The notes under the pieces: generated by a model
What the model was told of the DNA's origin: nothing
What the model saw: the letters and a program-made list of their open reading frames with translations, nothing else
Databases searched by the model: none
Source: Bacteroidales bacterium
GTDB taxonomy: Bacteria; Bacteroidota; Bacteroidia; Bacteroidales; UBA932
Length of the DNA stretch: 32,623 nucleotides
Reading direction: 5' to 3'
Assembly (NCBI GenBank): GCA_012728975.1
Contig: JAAYDZ010000053.1
Location: 1-32,623 of the forward strand
Shown here: in pieces, positions 14,208-21,781 of the stretch
Layout: every line of letters begins with the position of its first letter
How positions within the stretch are numbered: position 1 is the stretch's first letter
Program-made: the position numbers and the translations under genes

Positions 14208-16720
14208 TCATTATTCATCTCTCTGATGTCCACCTCATGGCGTTTTGAGGTGCCGAGGAGCCATTCACTGTACCAGTCTGCCATTTTCCAGAAGAAATAT
14301 TCGTTCATATCTCCGAATCCGTGGCGCTGACCGGGGAGAATCAGCATCTCGAAACGCTTGTTGGCGCGGATAAGAGCATTTACAACACGCATGGTGTTAC
14401 CAGGGTGTACGTTGTCATCAATATCGCCATGGACTAGGAGCAGATGACCCTTGAGATTCTTGGCAATATCCTGGTTTTTGTCAATGCTGTACTTAAATGT
14501 AGTGTCGCCTGCTGCGGTAATCTCTTCGAGAATGCCGTGGTGCTGCTCACTCCACCATCTGTTGTACATACTGTTGTCGTGGTTACCTGCACAGGAAACG
14601 GCTGCTTTGAAGAAATCGGGATACTGAAGAATGGCGGCGGTTGACATAAATCCTCCACCGGAGTGTCCGTGGATACCCACTCTGCTGATATCAATGAAAT
14701 TATGGCGTGCGGCCAGTTGTTGGATAGCATATTTCTGATCTTCCAGTCCATAGTCGCGGAGATTGCCGTAGCCGTAGTTGTGATACCATTTGGACCTGTT
14801 GGGGTGCCCGCCTCTGTTACCTACTGTGATTACAATGAATCCGAGTTGCGAAAGACGGTCAACGCGTGTCAGACCTTTGCTCCATACCAGATTGTTGCCC
14901 TCAGTCTGGGGACCGGGATATACATAGTCGATAATGGGGTATTTTTTGTTGGGGTCGAAGTCAAATGGCTTGTACATAACACCATAGAGATCGGTAATGC
15001 CGTCAGCAGCCTTAACCTTGAAAGGTTCGGGGAATTTGTAGCCTGCTTCCAGAAGCAGGGAAATGTCTGTCTCGGCCACATCCAGCAGTTTTACACCAGC
15101 TGCGTTAAAGAGAGCTACTTTCGGTACAACATCCACTCTGGAGTAGTTGGATACAAAATATTTGCTATTGTCGGAGAAACTGACTATTGAGGAGTTGAAA
15201 CCATCGGAGTCTAGACGTTTCATGCCCGTACCGTCGAGATTGATGCGGTATACATGCCCATTGTAGGGGTTTTCGTCCTTGTTTACTCCCATTGCCAAAA
15301 AATAAACAACTCTGGCGGCTTCGTCCACGCTCAGCACACTCTCCACATGGAAAGCACCGGAAGTGATGGGGTTTTTGAGTGTGCCGTCTGAAGAATAGAG
15401 GTAAAGGTGGGCCCAGCCATTGCGCTCCGACCATTGGATGAGTTCTGTTCCGTTGTTGATTACTTCAAGCCTGCGTGTCTCTACGTAAGTATTGAGGCGT
15501 TCCTCTATGATAACTCTGCAGCTATCTTCCGCCAGATTTACGGCACAGATATCCACTCTCTTCAGATCTCGGCTGGTGCGGTAAAGATAGAATTTGCTGT
15601 TGTCACCCAGCCATTTGTATACCCTATAGTCGTCATAAGCATCTCTGTTTTTGAATGGGGCTGTCATGATGTCGATTTGCTGGTCTTTGAATGCATCCAC
15701 CCGGATTTCCCTTGAGGTTTTATCCTCCATATTGAATAGGATAAGATGCTCCTTGGGACCAGGCTCGCCTGGCATTTGATATTTGTAGCTTTCAAGGGTA
15801 GGACGTGGCAGGGAGACTGAGTTGATAACCCAGAGCTCCTTTATCTTACTCATATCATATTTGCCGATAGCAAAATGTTTGGAGTCGGGAGACCACATAG
15901 CACCTGCTGAGAAACGTTTTGTGGTGTCACTCTGGTCAGTACCCCTGTAGCTGCCGCCACCGTAATAGAAGTCTTTTGTGCCGTCGGTGGTCAGAGGGTG
16001 ATCCACTACGGTAGTGTCCTTTTCATCCTCCATCAGTTTTTTAACATCCTCAATGCTCATCCAGTAGAGGTTGTAATTTTTACTATAAACAGCAGTCTGA
16101 CCGTCGGGAGAGATACCTGCCCAACGGGGATAATCCTTTTCCTCTTCATTTTCTGTCACGTCGGTGAGTTTGCCGGAAGCGATGTCATATTCAAATCTGA
16201 ATACCTTTTTCTCCTTTTTTGGAGGAGCCTTTTTTTCTTCTTTCTTTACATCTTTCTTCTCACCATTGTCCTCTTCCTTCTTCTCCTCATTGGTTACTTC
16301 CTCTTTTTTCTTTTTTTCTTTCTTCTCCACCATCATTGTACTCTGGATTTCAAAAGTGAATTTTGTATCATCCTTGAGTTTCAGTTTGCGGAAAGGGATG
16401 TTTTGTGCATCGAAAGGATCCTTTACAATTTCCGTCAACTCCATTGCAAGTTTCTCAAGGTCGAAAACCGGTTTATGGAGCTTTGTAACAGGGTCTACCA
16501 TGTAGTAACAGCTGCCGGCCGGAGTCTTCCACTCATACCAGAATTTGTCGGAATTCTTAAACCAATTGGGTCTCATATAGGTCGAGAAGACCATATTGTT
16601 GACCTTTTTAGCCGAAAAACGATCGGCCAGTTCGTAGTTGGGCTCTGTCACCGGTACCTGTTGTGCAAAAAGCACACTAGTGAAGATAATGCCCAGAGCA
16701 AAAATTAAAGTTCTTTTCAT
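14204..16720 (-). CDS. S9 family (DPP IV-like) serine peptidase, exported
   Basis: An 838-aa exported peptidase: signal peptide (TLIFALGIIFTSVLFAQ), DPP IV N-terminal beta-propeller (about 30-580), and an alpha/beta-hydrolase domain. The triad is readable: Ser687 in GHSGGG, Asp768 in GDIDDNVHPGN, His800 in GQRHGFG. Such enzymes remove dipeptides or cleave oligopeptides in the periplasm of protein-fermenting Bacteroidales. The propeller is interrupted at about 132-172 by a run of mostly Lys and Glu (EKKEKKKKEE and repeats), which is not conserved in classical DPP IV and looks like a low-complexity insertion. It is the last gene of a three-gene operon, 11 nt after the phosphodiesterase. Confidence 0.93.
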   Translation of the reverse strand: MKRTLIFALGIIFTSVLFAQQVPVTEPNYELADRFSAKKVNNMVFSTYMRPNWFKNSDKFWYEWKTPAGSCYYMVDPVTKLHKPVFDLEKLAMELTEIVKDPFDAQNIPFRKLKLKDDTKFTFEIQSTMMVEKKEKKKKEEVTNEEKKEEDNGEKKDVKKEEKKAPPKKEKKVFRFEYDIASGKLTDVTENEEEKDYPRWAGISPDGQTAVYSKNYNLYWMSIEDVKKLMEDEKDTTVVDHPLTTDGTKDFYYGGGSYRGTDQSDTTKRFSAGAMWSPDSKHFAIGKYDMSKIKELWVINSVSLPRPTLESYKYQMPGEPGPKEHLILFNMEDKTSREIRVDAFKDQQIDIMTAPFKNRDAYDDYRVYKWLGDNSKFYLYRTSRDLKRVDICAVNLAEDSCRVIIEERLNTYVETRRLEVINNGTELIQWSERNGWAHLYLYSSDGTLKNPITSGAFHVESVLSVDEAARVVYFLAMGVNKDENPYNGHVYRINLDGTGMKRLDSDGFNSSIVSFSDNSKYFVSNYSRVDVVPKVALFNAAGVKLLDVAETDISLLLEAGYKFPEPFKVKAADGITDLYGVMYKPFDFDPNKKYPIIDYVYPGPQTEGNNLVWSKGLTRVDRLSQLGFIVITVGNRGGHPNRSKWYHNYGYGNLRDYGLEDQKYAIQQLAARHNFIDISRVGIHGHSGGGFMSTAAILQYPDFFKAAVSCAGNHDNSMYNRWWSEQHHGILEEITAAGDTTFKYSIDKNQDIAKNLKGHLLLVHGDIDDNVHPGNTMRVVNALIRANKRFEMLILPGQRHGFGDMNEYFFWKMADWYSEWLLGTSKRHEVDIREMNND

Positions 16721-16731
16721 TATATCAATTA

Positions 16732-17238
16732 TTATTGTTTAGTAAAATTTCTTTCCCATTCACCCACCTCCATATCATGGATTTTTCCATCGGATATGCG
16801 GAACCTTAAGGCAGTGCGCACCAGATGGAATCCCTGTAAACCGGCTGCTCCCGGGTTGAGGGTGAGCATATTGTAATGTTTGTCGTTGATCACCCTCAGG
16901 ATGTGTGAGTGGCCGCAAACAAACAGATTGGGGCGGTGAGCTTCTATCAGTTGCAGTGCACGCAGGTCATATCTGCCCGGATACCCTCCGATATGCATCA
17001 TCAGCACTCTGAGCCCTTCCACATCCATCAGCTGAATATAGGGGTGATAAGTGCGGATATCGTATCCGTCACAATTGCCGTGTACCCCCACAAGTGGTTT
17101 GAAAGCGGCTATTTCCAGTGCTGATTCCAGAGTAGCGAAGTCTCCCGCATGCCAGATGGTATCTACCGGCTCAAGGAAATTTCTAAGCCGGTCGTCAAAA
17201 TAACCGTGTGTATCAGATATAAGTCCGATATATGCCAT
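16732..17238 (-). CDS. YfcE/MJ0936-type metallophosphodiesterase
   Basis: A 168-aa calcineurin-like phosphoesterase. Metal-binding motifs in order: SDTHG (residues 8-12), HAGDF (near 30), GNCD (near 54), MHIGG and GHSH (near 109). This compact, single-domain form acts on phosphodiesters in vitro; physiological substrates are unsettled. No signal peptide, so it is cytoplasmic. It lies 6 nt behind the NagX-like gene and 11 nt before the S9 peptidase, so it is an operon member without an obvious functional link. Confidence 0.92.
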   Translation of the reverse strand: MAYIGLISDTHGYFDDRLRNFLEPVDTIWHAGDFATLESALEIAAFKPLVGVHGNCDGYDIRTYHPYIQLMDVEGLRVLMMHIGGYPGRYDLRALQLIEAHRPNLFVCGHSHILRVINDKHYNMLTLNPGAAGLQGFHLVRTALRFRISDGKIHDMEVGEWERNFTKQ

Positions 17239-17244
17239 CTACCG

Positions 17245-18414
17245 TCAGATCTTTATAAAAATTTTCTTGCGGTACAATATCATACACATCGCAAGGAAAA
17301 TGGCAACCATAATCAGCGCGTGCATAAGTGAGGCATATTCGTTATTTCCGAAGATGGAGACGCAGCAGGTATTGTATAACCAAGAGAGAGCGCTAGTCTT
17401 AGCACCCTCCGCAGTGGTCCAGGTAATCACTCTGCCGAGTAACTTGACCAGAACTCCGGCCATTACGAAGGCAAAGAGCGGGTTCATGCCCATCGCCTTG
17501 AATGGAGTGAAATACCTCTCTTTTCCCTTTATATCTATGAAATAGATGAAAAATGCAAAAAGCATAATAGCCCATCCGCCGGTGTATATTACATACGAAC
17601 CGGTCCACAAAGGCTTATTGATCGGTAGCCATACATTCCAGATGCGTCCCAGTCCGAGACATATAAGTGCTATGGTATAGAGCTTTGCAACTGCATTGAT
17701 TTTGCTTTCATTGGAGCGGATCAATTGCCCTATATAGTATCCCAGCAGTACCGTACCTGCGCCGGAGAGTACTCCTAGGAGTCCTTCCGGATCAAATGGG
17801 ATACCGTAGCCACGATATACATGACTCTCTCCAACCAGCGCAATATCGATCTTACTTGCAACATTTCCCTCAAGGGTGCTCCACCCCGGCTCACCGCCGA
17901 AAATCCAAAGAATCAGCCAGTGGAGTACGGTAACCGCAGCGATACCCAATAGAATGCGCTTTGGTCGTTTGAGCCACAAGGCAAGAAATCCTCCCAGGAT
18001 ATAGCATAATCCGATGCGCTGCAACACTCCGAAGATGCGAATATTTTGCAGCCAGATAAGATAATTCTCTCCAAAAGTGAGCTCCGGATTGCGAGAAGTG
18101 GGGTAGAAGGGGAACATGTTAAGTGCAAGTCCCACCGCAAAAATCAGCAGGCCTCTTACTACGAGTTTGCGCGAACTCTCTTTGTTTATCGAATCGCCAT
18201 ATTTTGCAAAAGAAAAGGCCATCGCAACTCCCACACAGAAGAGAAAGAAGGGAAACACCAGGTCTGTAGGTGTACATCCCGACCATGCGGCGTGTCTCAG
18301 GGGTGGAAAAATATGTCCCCAGGAGCCCGGATTATTGACAAGAATCATTCCCGCTACGGTCATTCCCCTGAGAACGTCAAGGGCTACGTAGCGCTGGGTC
18401 GGAGCTTTAGTCAT
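17245..18414 (-). CDS. NagX-like membrane acyltransferase (HGSNAT/DUF5009 type)
   Basis: A 389-aa polytopic protein with about ten membrane helices. The N-terminus RYVALDVLRGMTVAGMILVN, then PGSWGHIFPPLRHAAWSGCT and TDLVFPFFLFCVG, are the conserved features of the heparan-alpha-glucosaminide N-acetyltransferase-like family; the histidine in LRHAAW is the family's proposed acetyl carrier. Bacterial members are often called NagX and sit with amino-sugar genes, but no such genes are adjacent here, so the substrate is open. The frame opens 19 codons upstream, but the ATG at 18414 matches the family and lies downstream of the predicted promoter. First gene of the three-gene minus operon. Confidence 0.85.
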   Translation of the reverse strand: MTKAPTQRYVALDVLRGMTVAGMILVNNPGSWGHIFPPLRHAAWSGCTPTDLVFPFFLFCVGVAMAFSFAKYGDSINKESSRKLVVRGLLIFAVGLALNMFPFYPTSRNPELTFGENYLIWLQNIRIFGVLQRIGLCYILGGFLALWLKRPKRILLGIAAVTVLHWLILWIFGGEPGWSTLEGNVASKIDIALVGESHVYRGYGIPFDPEGLLGVLSGAGTVLLGYYIGQLIRSNESKINAVAKLYTIALICLGLGRIWNVWLPINKPLWTGSYVIYTGGWAIMLFAFFIYFIDIKGKERYFTPFKAMGMNPLFAFVMAGVLVKLLGRVITWTTAEGAKTSALSWLYNTCCVSIFGNNEYASLMHALIMVAIFLAMCMILYRKKIFIKI

Positions 18415-18451
18415 AAGAGCGGTATTTGGATTAGTACTCGTGTTCAATTTA

Positions 18452-18459
18452 CAAATATA
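18452..18459 (-). promoter_or_regulatory. -7 box for the nagX-like operon
   Basis: Minus-strand TATATTTG, a perfect -7 box, would start transcription about 31 nt before the nagX-like ATG. The upstream TTG element is not clear. Confidence 0.5.
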
Positions 18460-18470
18460 GATAAAATCCA

Positions 18471-18478
18471 TATCTTTG
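18471..18478 (+). promoter_or_regulatory. -7 box for rsmE
   Basis: Plus-strand TATCTTTG is a perfect -7 box giving a leader of about 15 nt before the rsmE ATG at 18500. Only 11 bp separate it from the divergent box at 18452-18459, so the two polymerases would compete. Confidence 0.5.
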
Positions 18479-18499
18479 CCTATCCCGAAAGAGAGAGAA

Positions 18500-19306
18500 A
18501 TGGAAATTTTTTATTCACCGGACATAGCCCAGGGTGGCACGCAGCTCGATGCAATCGAGTCCGGCCACTGCATCAAGGTGCTTAGGCACCGCAAAGGCGA
18601 CATCATCAATATTGTGGATGGTGCAGGCACGCTTTTCAGGTGTGAAATCACCGATGATAATCCCCGCCGTGTGGTTTTTAATGTTTTAGAACGGCAGGAG
18701 GGCTATGGCAGCCATCCTTACCGGCTCCATATTGCAGTGGCACCTCCAAAGAATACCGAACGTTTTGACTGGTTTGTGGAAAAGGCTACGGAGATAGGTG
18801 TGGATGAGATTTCTCCTATTTTCGGTGACTACTCCGAGAGGCGCATTTTTAAACGCGAACGTTCGGAGCGCATTATGATTGCTGCTGCAAAGCAATCCCA
18901 CAAGGGAGCTATTCCCGTGCTTCACGATCCTATGACAGTGAGGGAATTTTTGGAGCACATGTCGTGTGCAGAGTCAGGAAAAGTTTTTTCCTGCTCGGAT
19001 ACTGAAAAAGTTATTCCCCGTCTGCATACTGAAAAACAGTTATCTGAAAGTACGTCGCTACGGCTGATATGCTATTGTGATGAGGTGGAATCTTTGGGTG
19101 CTAATAAAATCCACATTACTGAGGCATTGCACAAGGATGCTTCGGATGTGATTGTTATGATAGGTCCTGAAGGGGATTTTTCGCGTGAAGAGATTGCTAT
19201 GGCAATAAAATCGGGATGGCAGCCGGTTTCTCTTGGTAATTCACGTTTACGTATAGAAACTGCGGCGCTGACAGCAGTAGCGGCAGTTTATCTGGCAAAC
19301 TCCTGA
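18500..19306 (+). CDS. rsmE: 16S rRNA (uracil1498-N3)-methyltransferase
   Basis: A 268-aa SPOUT methyltransferase that uses SAM to methylate U1498 of 16S rRNA in the 30S subunit. The N-terminal part is a PUA-like domain (IKVLRHRKGDIINIVDGAG). The C-terminal trefoil-knot carries VIVMIGPEGDFSREE near residue 225 and SLGNSRLRIETA near 248, both SAM-site signatures. Typical length is 230-250; this one is a little long through a middle insertion near residues 155-190. The frame is open from 18476, but the promoter box at 18471-18478 overlaps that ATG, so 18500 is the start. Confidence 0.95.
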   Translation: MEIFYSPDIAQGGTQLDAIESGHCIKVLRHRKGDIINIVDGAGTLFRCEITDDNPRRVVFNVLERQEGYGSHPYRLHIAVAPPKNTERFDWFVEKATEIGVDEISPIFGDYSERRIFKRERSERIMIAAAKQSHKGAIPVLHDPMTVREFLEHMSCAESGKVFSCSDTEKVIPRLHTEKQLSESTSLRLICYCDEVESLGANKIHITEALHKDASDVIVMIGPEGDFSREEIAMAIKSGWQPVSLGNSRLRIETAALTAVAAVYLANS

Positions 19307-19390
19307 TGTGCGTGTAATTTTTAGAGAATCATAGTCTGGAGTGCGAGGTTGAGTCTGTGCTTATAAGCCTTTATGCAAGTATCAGGTTTT
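19307..19390. other. Convergent gap with weak heptamer-like sequence
   Basis: 84 bases between convergent rsmE and tsaC. Positions 19334-19354 read GTCTGGA, GTGCGAG, GTTGAGT, which could be a decayed GAG-type heptamer array on the rsmE sense strand. No good terminator stem is visible. Confidence 0.3.
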
Positions 19391-20011
19391 TTATCCACGA
19401 ATAATTGCGATTTCGCCTCTCAATCCTACTTTTATAATCTGTGACGCTTTTCCTGTAGAGCTCGACTCAAGAGAGGGGTCTGCTACCCAATCTACACTTT
19501 TAATTATCTCTTCCTGGATTTCGCTGTAGTTAGTCGGAGCTTTGCTGCCGGATATATTGGCCGAGGTGGAGACAATTGCTCTTCCGAAACGGGATATCAG
19601 TGCTTTGCAAAAGGCGTTGTCAGGAATGCGTATTCCAACGCTTCCATCTTCGGAAACGACATTTGGAGCCAGTGCGCTGCCTGCAGGAGAGGAGTCTTTG
19701 GCGACAATAGCTTCGGGATAGATAATGCTCATCGGACTATCATTTACCTCTATCAGATCAAGTGCAATGTCGGGAATTTCTTTTACATACCTTGCCAGCA
19801 TATCAATATCAGAGACCAGCATGATAAGACTTTTGCTGTCATCGCGGTGCTTGATGGATAAAACTTTAGCCACTGCTTCGCTATTTGTGGCGTCACATCC
19901 TATGCCCCAGATGGTATCGGTGGGGTAGAGTATCACTCCCCCCGCTTTTAGTACTTCTATAGCGGTATTTACGGCTTCGCGATCAATACTCTTGTCGATA
20001 TGTTTATTCAT
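19391..20011 (-). CDS. tsaC: L-threonylcarbamoyladenylate synthase (YrdC/Sua5 domain)
   Basis: A 206-aa YrdC-domain enzyme that makes threonylcarbamoyl-AMP from threonine, bicarbonate and ATP for the t6A modification of tRNA. Visible features: YPTDTIWGIGCD near residue 29, the KHRDDSKSL substrate loop near 54, GIRIPDNAF near 125 and the STSANISG motif near 149. There is no C-terminal Sua5 domain, so it is the short TsaC-type form. It is the last gene of the five-gene mutL operon, 4 nt after the EEP gene. The downstream t6A factor TsaE is at 3324-3737. Confidence 0.94.
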   Translation of the reverse strand: MNKHIDKSIDREAVNTAIEVLKAGGVILYPTDTIWGIGCDATNSEAVAKVLSIKHRDDSKSLIMLVSDIDMLARYVKEIPDIALDLIEVNDSPMSIIYPEAIVAKDSSPAGSALAPNVVSEDGSVGIRIPDNAFCKALISRFGRAIVSTSANISGSKAPTNYSEIQEEIIKSVDWVADPSLESSSTGKASQIIKVGLRGEIAIIRG

Positions 20012-20015
20012 TGTT

Positions 20016-21089
20016 TCAGTCTAATATTATTTGTGTAAGTACCGGATAATGGTCTGAAAAGGGCACTCTCTCTATTTTGTGATATGTGGTTCTGTATTCT
20101 TCCGGAATGAGTATGTAGTCCAGGCGCAGTGCCGGCCAAAGTTTGGAATATGTAGCCCCAAAGCCCTTTCCCGCCTCGACGAAGCAGTCTTTGTGGTCTT
20201 TCTGCAATTGATGGTAGGTATATGACATCGGAGTGTCGTTGAAGTCACCGCAGACTATTGTTTTCAGGCTGCATTCACTGATACTATTTACCACGTGGTC
20301 CACTTGCTCAGCACGTTTTATGTTGGATTCCTTTAGATGTCCGTGGAGAGAGATAAACTCATCGCTGAATGTATCTTTATTGAAGAGTCTCTTAACGATT
20401 GAGGTAAAGGAGATACTGTAGGACTCCAGATGGCAGTTATAGATGCGTACTATGCCCCTGTCTATCAGCAGATCTGCCCAGATAGCCAGATTTGTGCTGT
20501 TTTTGAAGGTGAGTTTTCCGCCTCCTCTTATGGGAAATTTACTGAGAATAACATTGCCGAAACTTGAGCCTGTTCCGTCAAAGAAATGGGAATGAATATA
20601 GGGATAGTCGGGGATTTCAATCAGGGAGTCTTTGTATTGTACTTTTACCTCTTGAAGGCAAATAATATCTGCTTTGAAGAGCTCAAGATAGTCGCGAATT
20701 TCTACGATAGTCTCCTTTTTTGACTTTCCATTTTTGCTTAAGGAGTATCTGCCGACATTGTATGTAACTATGCAGATACCCTCTCTCTCCTCGTCTGGGA
20801 CTTCATTACCCACTTTTACAAACATATCGAAAAAAAAGAGCGATGGAAGCAGGGCTACCAATGGTATCAGCAGACGCTTCTTCATGCGGATAATGGCTAT
20901 GATCAACAGAAATAGGTTCCACAACGCTATTGGAATGTAGTATAGGCCGAAAAAGAGTGGAGGCCAGAATTTAGAAGGACTGATAAATATGGAAATATAA
21001 GATATCAGTAGCGCAACTGCCGAGATAAGTAATACTGTGACTGAAATAAAACCCCCAAGGCCAAATCTGCGTTGTTTCTTCTTTTTCAT
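20016..21089 (-). CDS. Membrane-anchored endonuclease/exonuclease/phosphatase family protein
   Basis: A 357-aa protein with three N-terminal membrane helices (about 12-88) followed by an EEP catalytic domain facing the periplasm or cytoplasm. EEP motifs: VTYNVGRYS near residue 109, IICLQEVKV with the metal-binding Glu near 142, CGDFNDTP near 281 and SDHYPVL with the catalytic Asp-His near 345. EEP enzymes cleave phosphodiesters of DNA, RNA, lipids or sugars; the substrate cannot be told. Membrane-anchored versions of this layout are common in Bacteroidales next to rhomboid and mutL genes. It lies 26 nt after the rhomboid gene and 4 nt before tsaC. Confidence 0.88.
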   Translation of the reverse strand: MKKKKQRRFGLGGFISVTVLLISAVALLISYISIFISPSKFWPPLFFGLYYIPIALWNLFLLIIAIIRMKKRLLIPLVALLPSLFFFDMFVKVGNEVPDEEREGICIVTYNVGRYSLSKNGKSKKETIVEIRDYLELFKADIICLQEVKVQYKDSLIEIPDYPYIHSHFFDGTGSSFGNVILSKFPIRGGGKLTFKNSTNLAIWADLLIDRGIVRIYNCHLESYSISFTSIVKRLFNKDTFSDEFISLHGHLKESNIKRAEQVDHVVNSISECSLKTIVCGDFNDTPMSYTYHQLQKDHKDCFVEAGKGFGATYSKLWPALRLDYILIPEEYRTTYHKIERVPFSDHYPVLTQIILD

Positions 21090-21115
21090 AGTAATAGTTT
21101 CCGGATGTAGAAGGT

Positions 21116-21781
21116 CTAATGGTACAGCCGGTTTTGTTTCTTCCAGATAAGGATCATTATCAAGCCGAATAGCATTCCACCCAGATGGGCGAAATGAGCG
21201 ATATTACCACCCATCCCTGTAAGACCGGTGATGAGCTCTATTGCACCGAAAATGATCACAAACCATTTGGCTTTCATTGCCACAGGTGGAAATATCAATT
21301 GCAGGCGATTGTCGGGGAAGAGCATTCCATAGCCCAACAATACTCCATAAATAGCCCCTGAAGCACCCACGGTGGGGGTTCTGAGTACAGCGGTAGCCGC
21401 AGCTATCTTTCCCGTCTCCACAAAGGCATCATACTGCAGATGTAGCACGAGGCTGTGGCACAATGCGGCCCCAATTCCAGTGACAAAGTAGAAAAGCAGA
21501 AATTTTTTACTACCCCAGATCCTTTCCAGCACCGTGCCGAAGATCATCAGGGTGTACATATTAAAAAACAGATGCCAGAAATCACCATGCATAAACATAT
21601 GTGTGATTAGCTGGTAGGGCTTGAAAAATGGAGATTCAAATGCAAAAAGCGCGAGCTTTTCATACATCGTGTCTCCTATAAACCAGGTTGCAATAAGCAT
21701 TATGGTATTGATGATGACCAGGTTCTTGATAACCGGTGACATCATTCCCCAAAAACCGGGGCGGCTGTATCCTTGATTCAT
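21116..21781 (-). CDS. Rhomboid family intramembrane serine protease
   Basis: A 221-aa protein with six membrane helices that cleaves transmembrane substrates inside the bilayer. The catalytic serine is Ser141 in GASGAIYG and the histidine is His199 in AHLGG. The oxyanion region HMFMHGDFWHLFFNMYTL (61-78) with Asn74 is intact, so the enzyme should be active. Its ATG overlaps the mutL stop as ATGA. The N-terminal residues before the first helix are short (about 17), so it has no extra soluble domain. Confidence 0.93.
   Translation of the reverse strand: MNQGYSRPGFWGMMSPVIKNLVIINTIMLIATWFIGDTMYEKLALFAFESPFFKPYQLITHMFMHGDFWHLFFNMYTLMIFGTVLERIWGSKKFLLFYFVTGIGAALCHSLVLHLQYDAFVETGKIAAATAVLRTPTVGASGAIYGVLLGYGMLFPDNRLQLIFPPVAMKAKWFVIIFGAIELITGLTGMGGNIAHFAHLGGMLFGLIMILIWKKQNRLYH

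Noticed and set aside
15998-16708. Long plus-strand open frame rich in Phe, Leu and Ser
   Set aside because: It is the antisense shadow of the Lys/Glu-rich part of the S9 peptidase; the hydrophobic look comes from reading AAG/GAG codons backwards.
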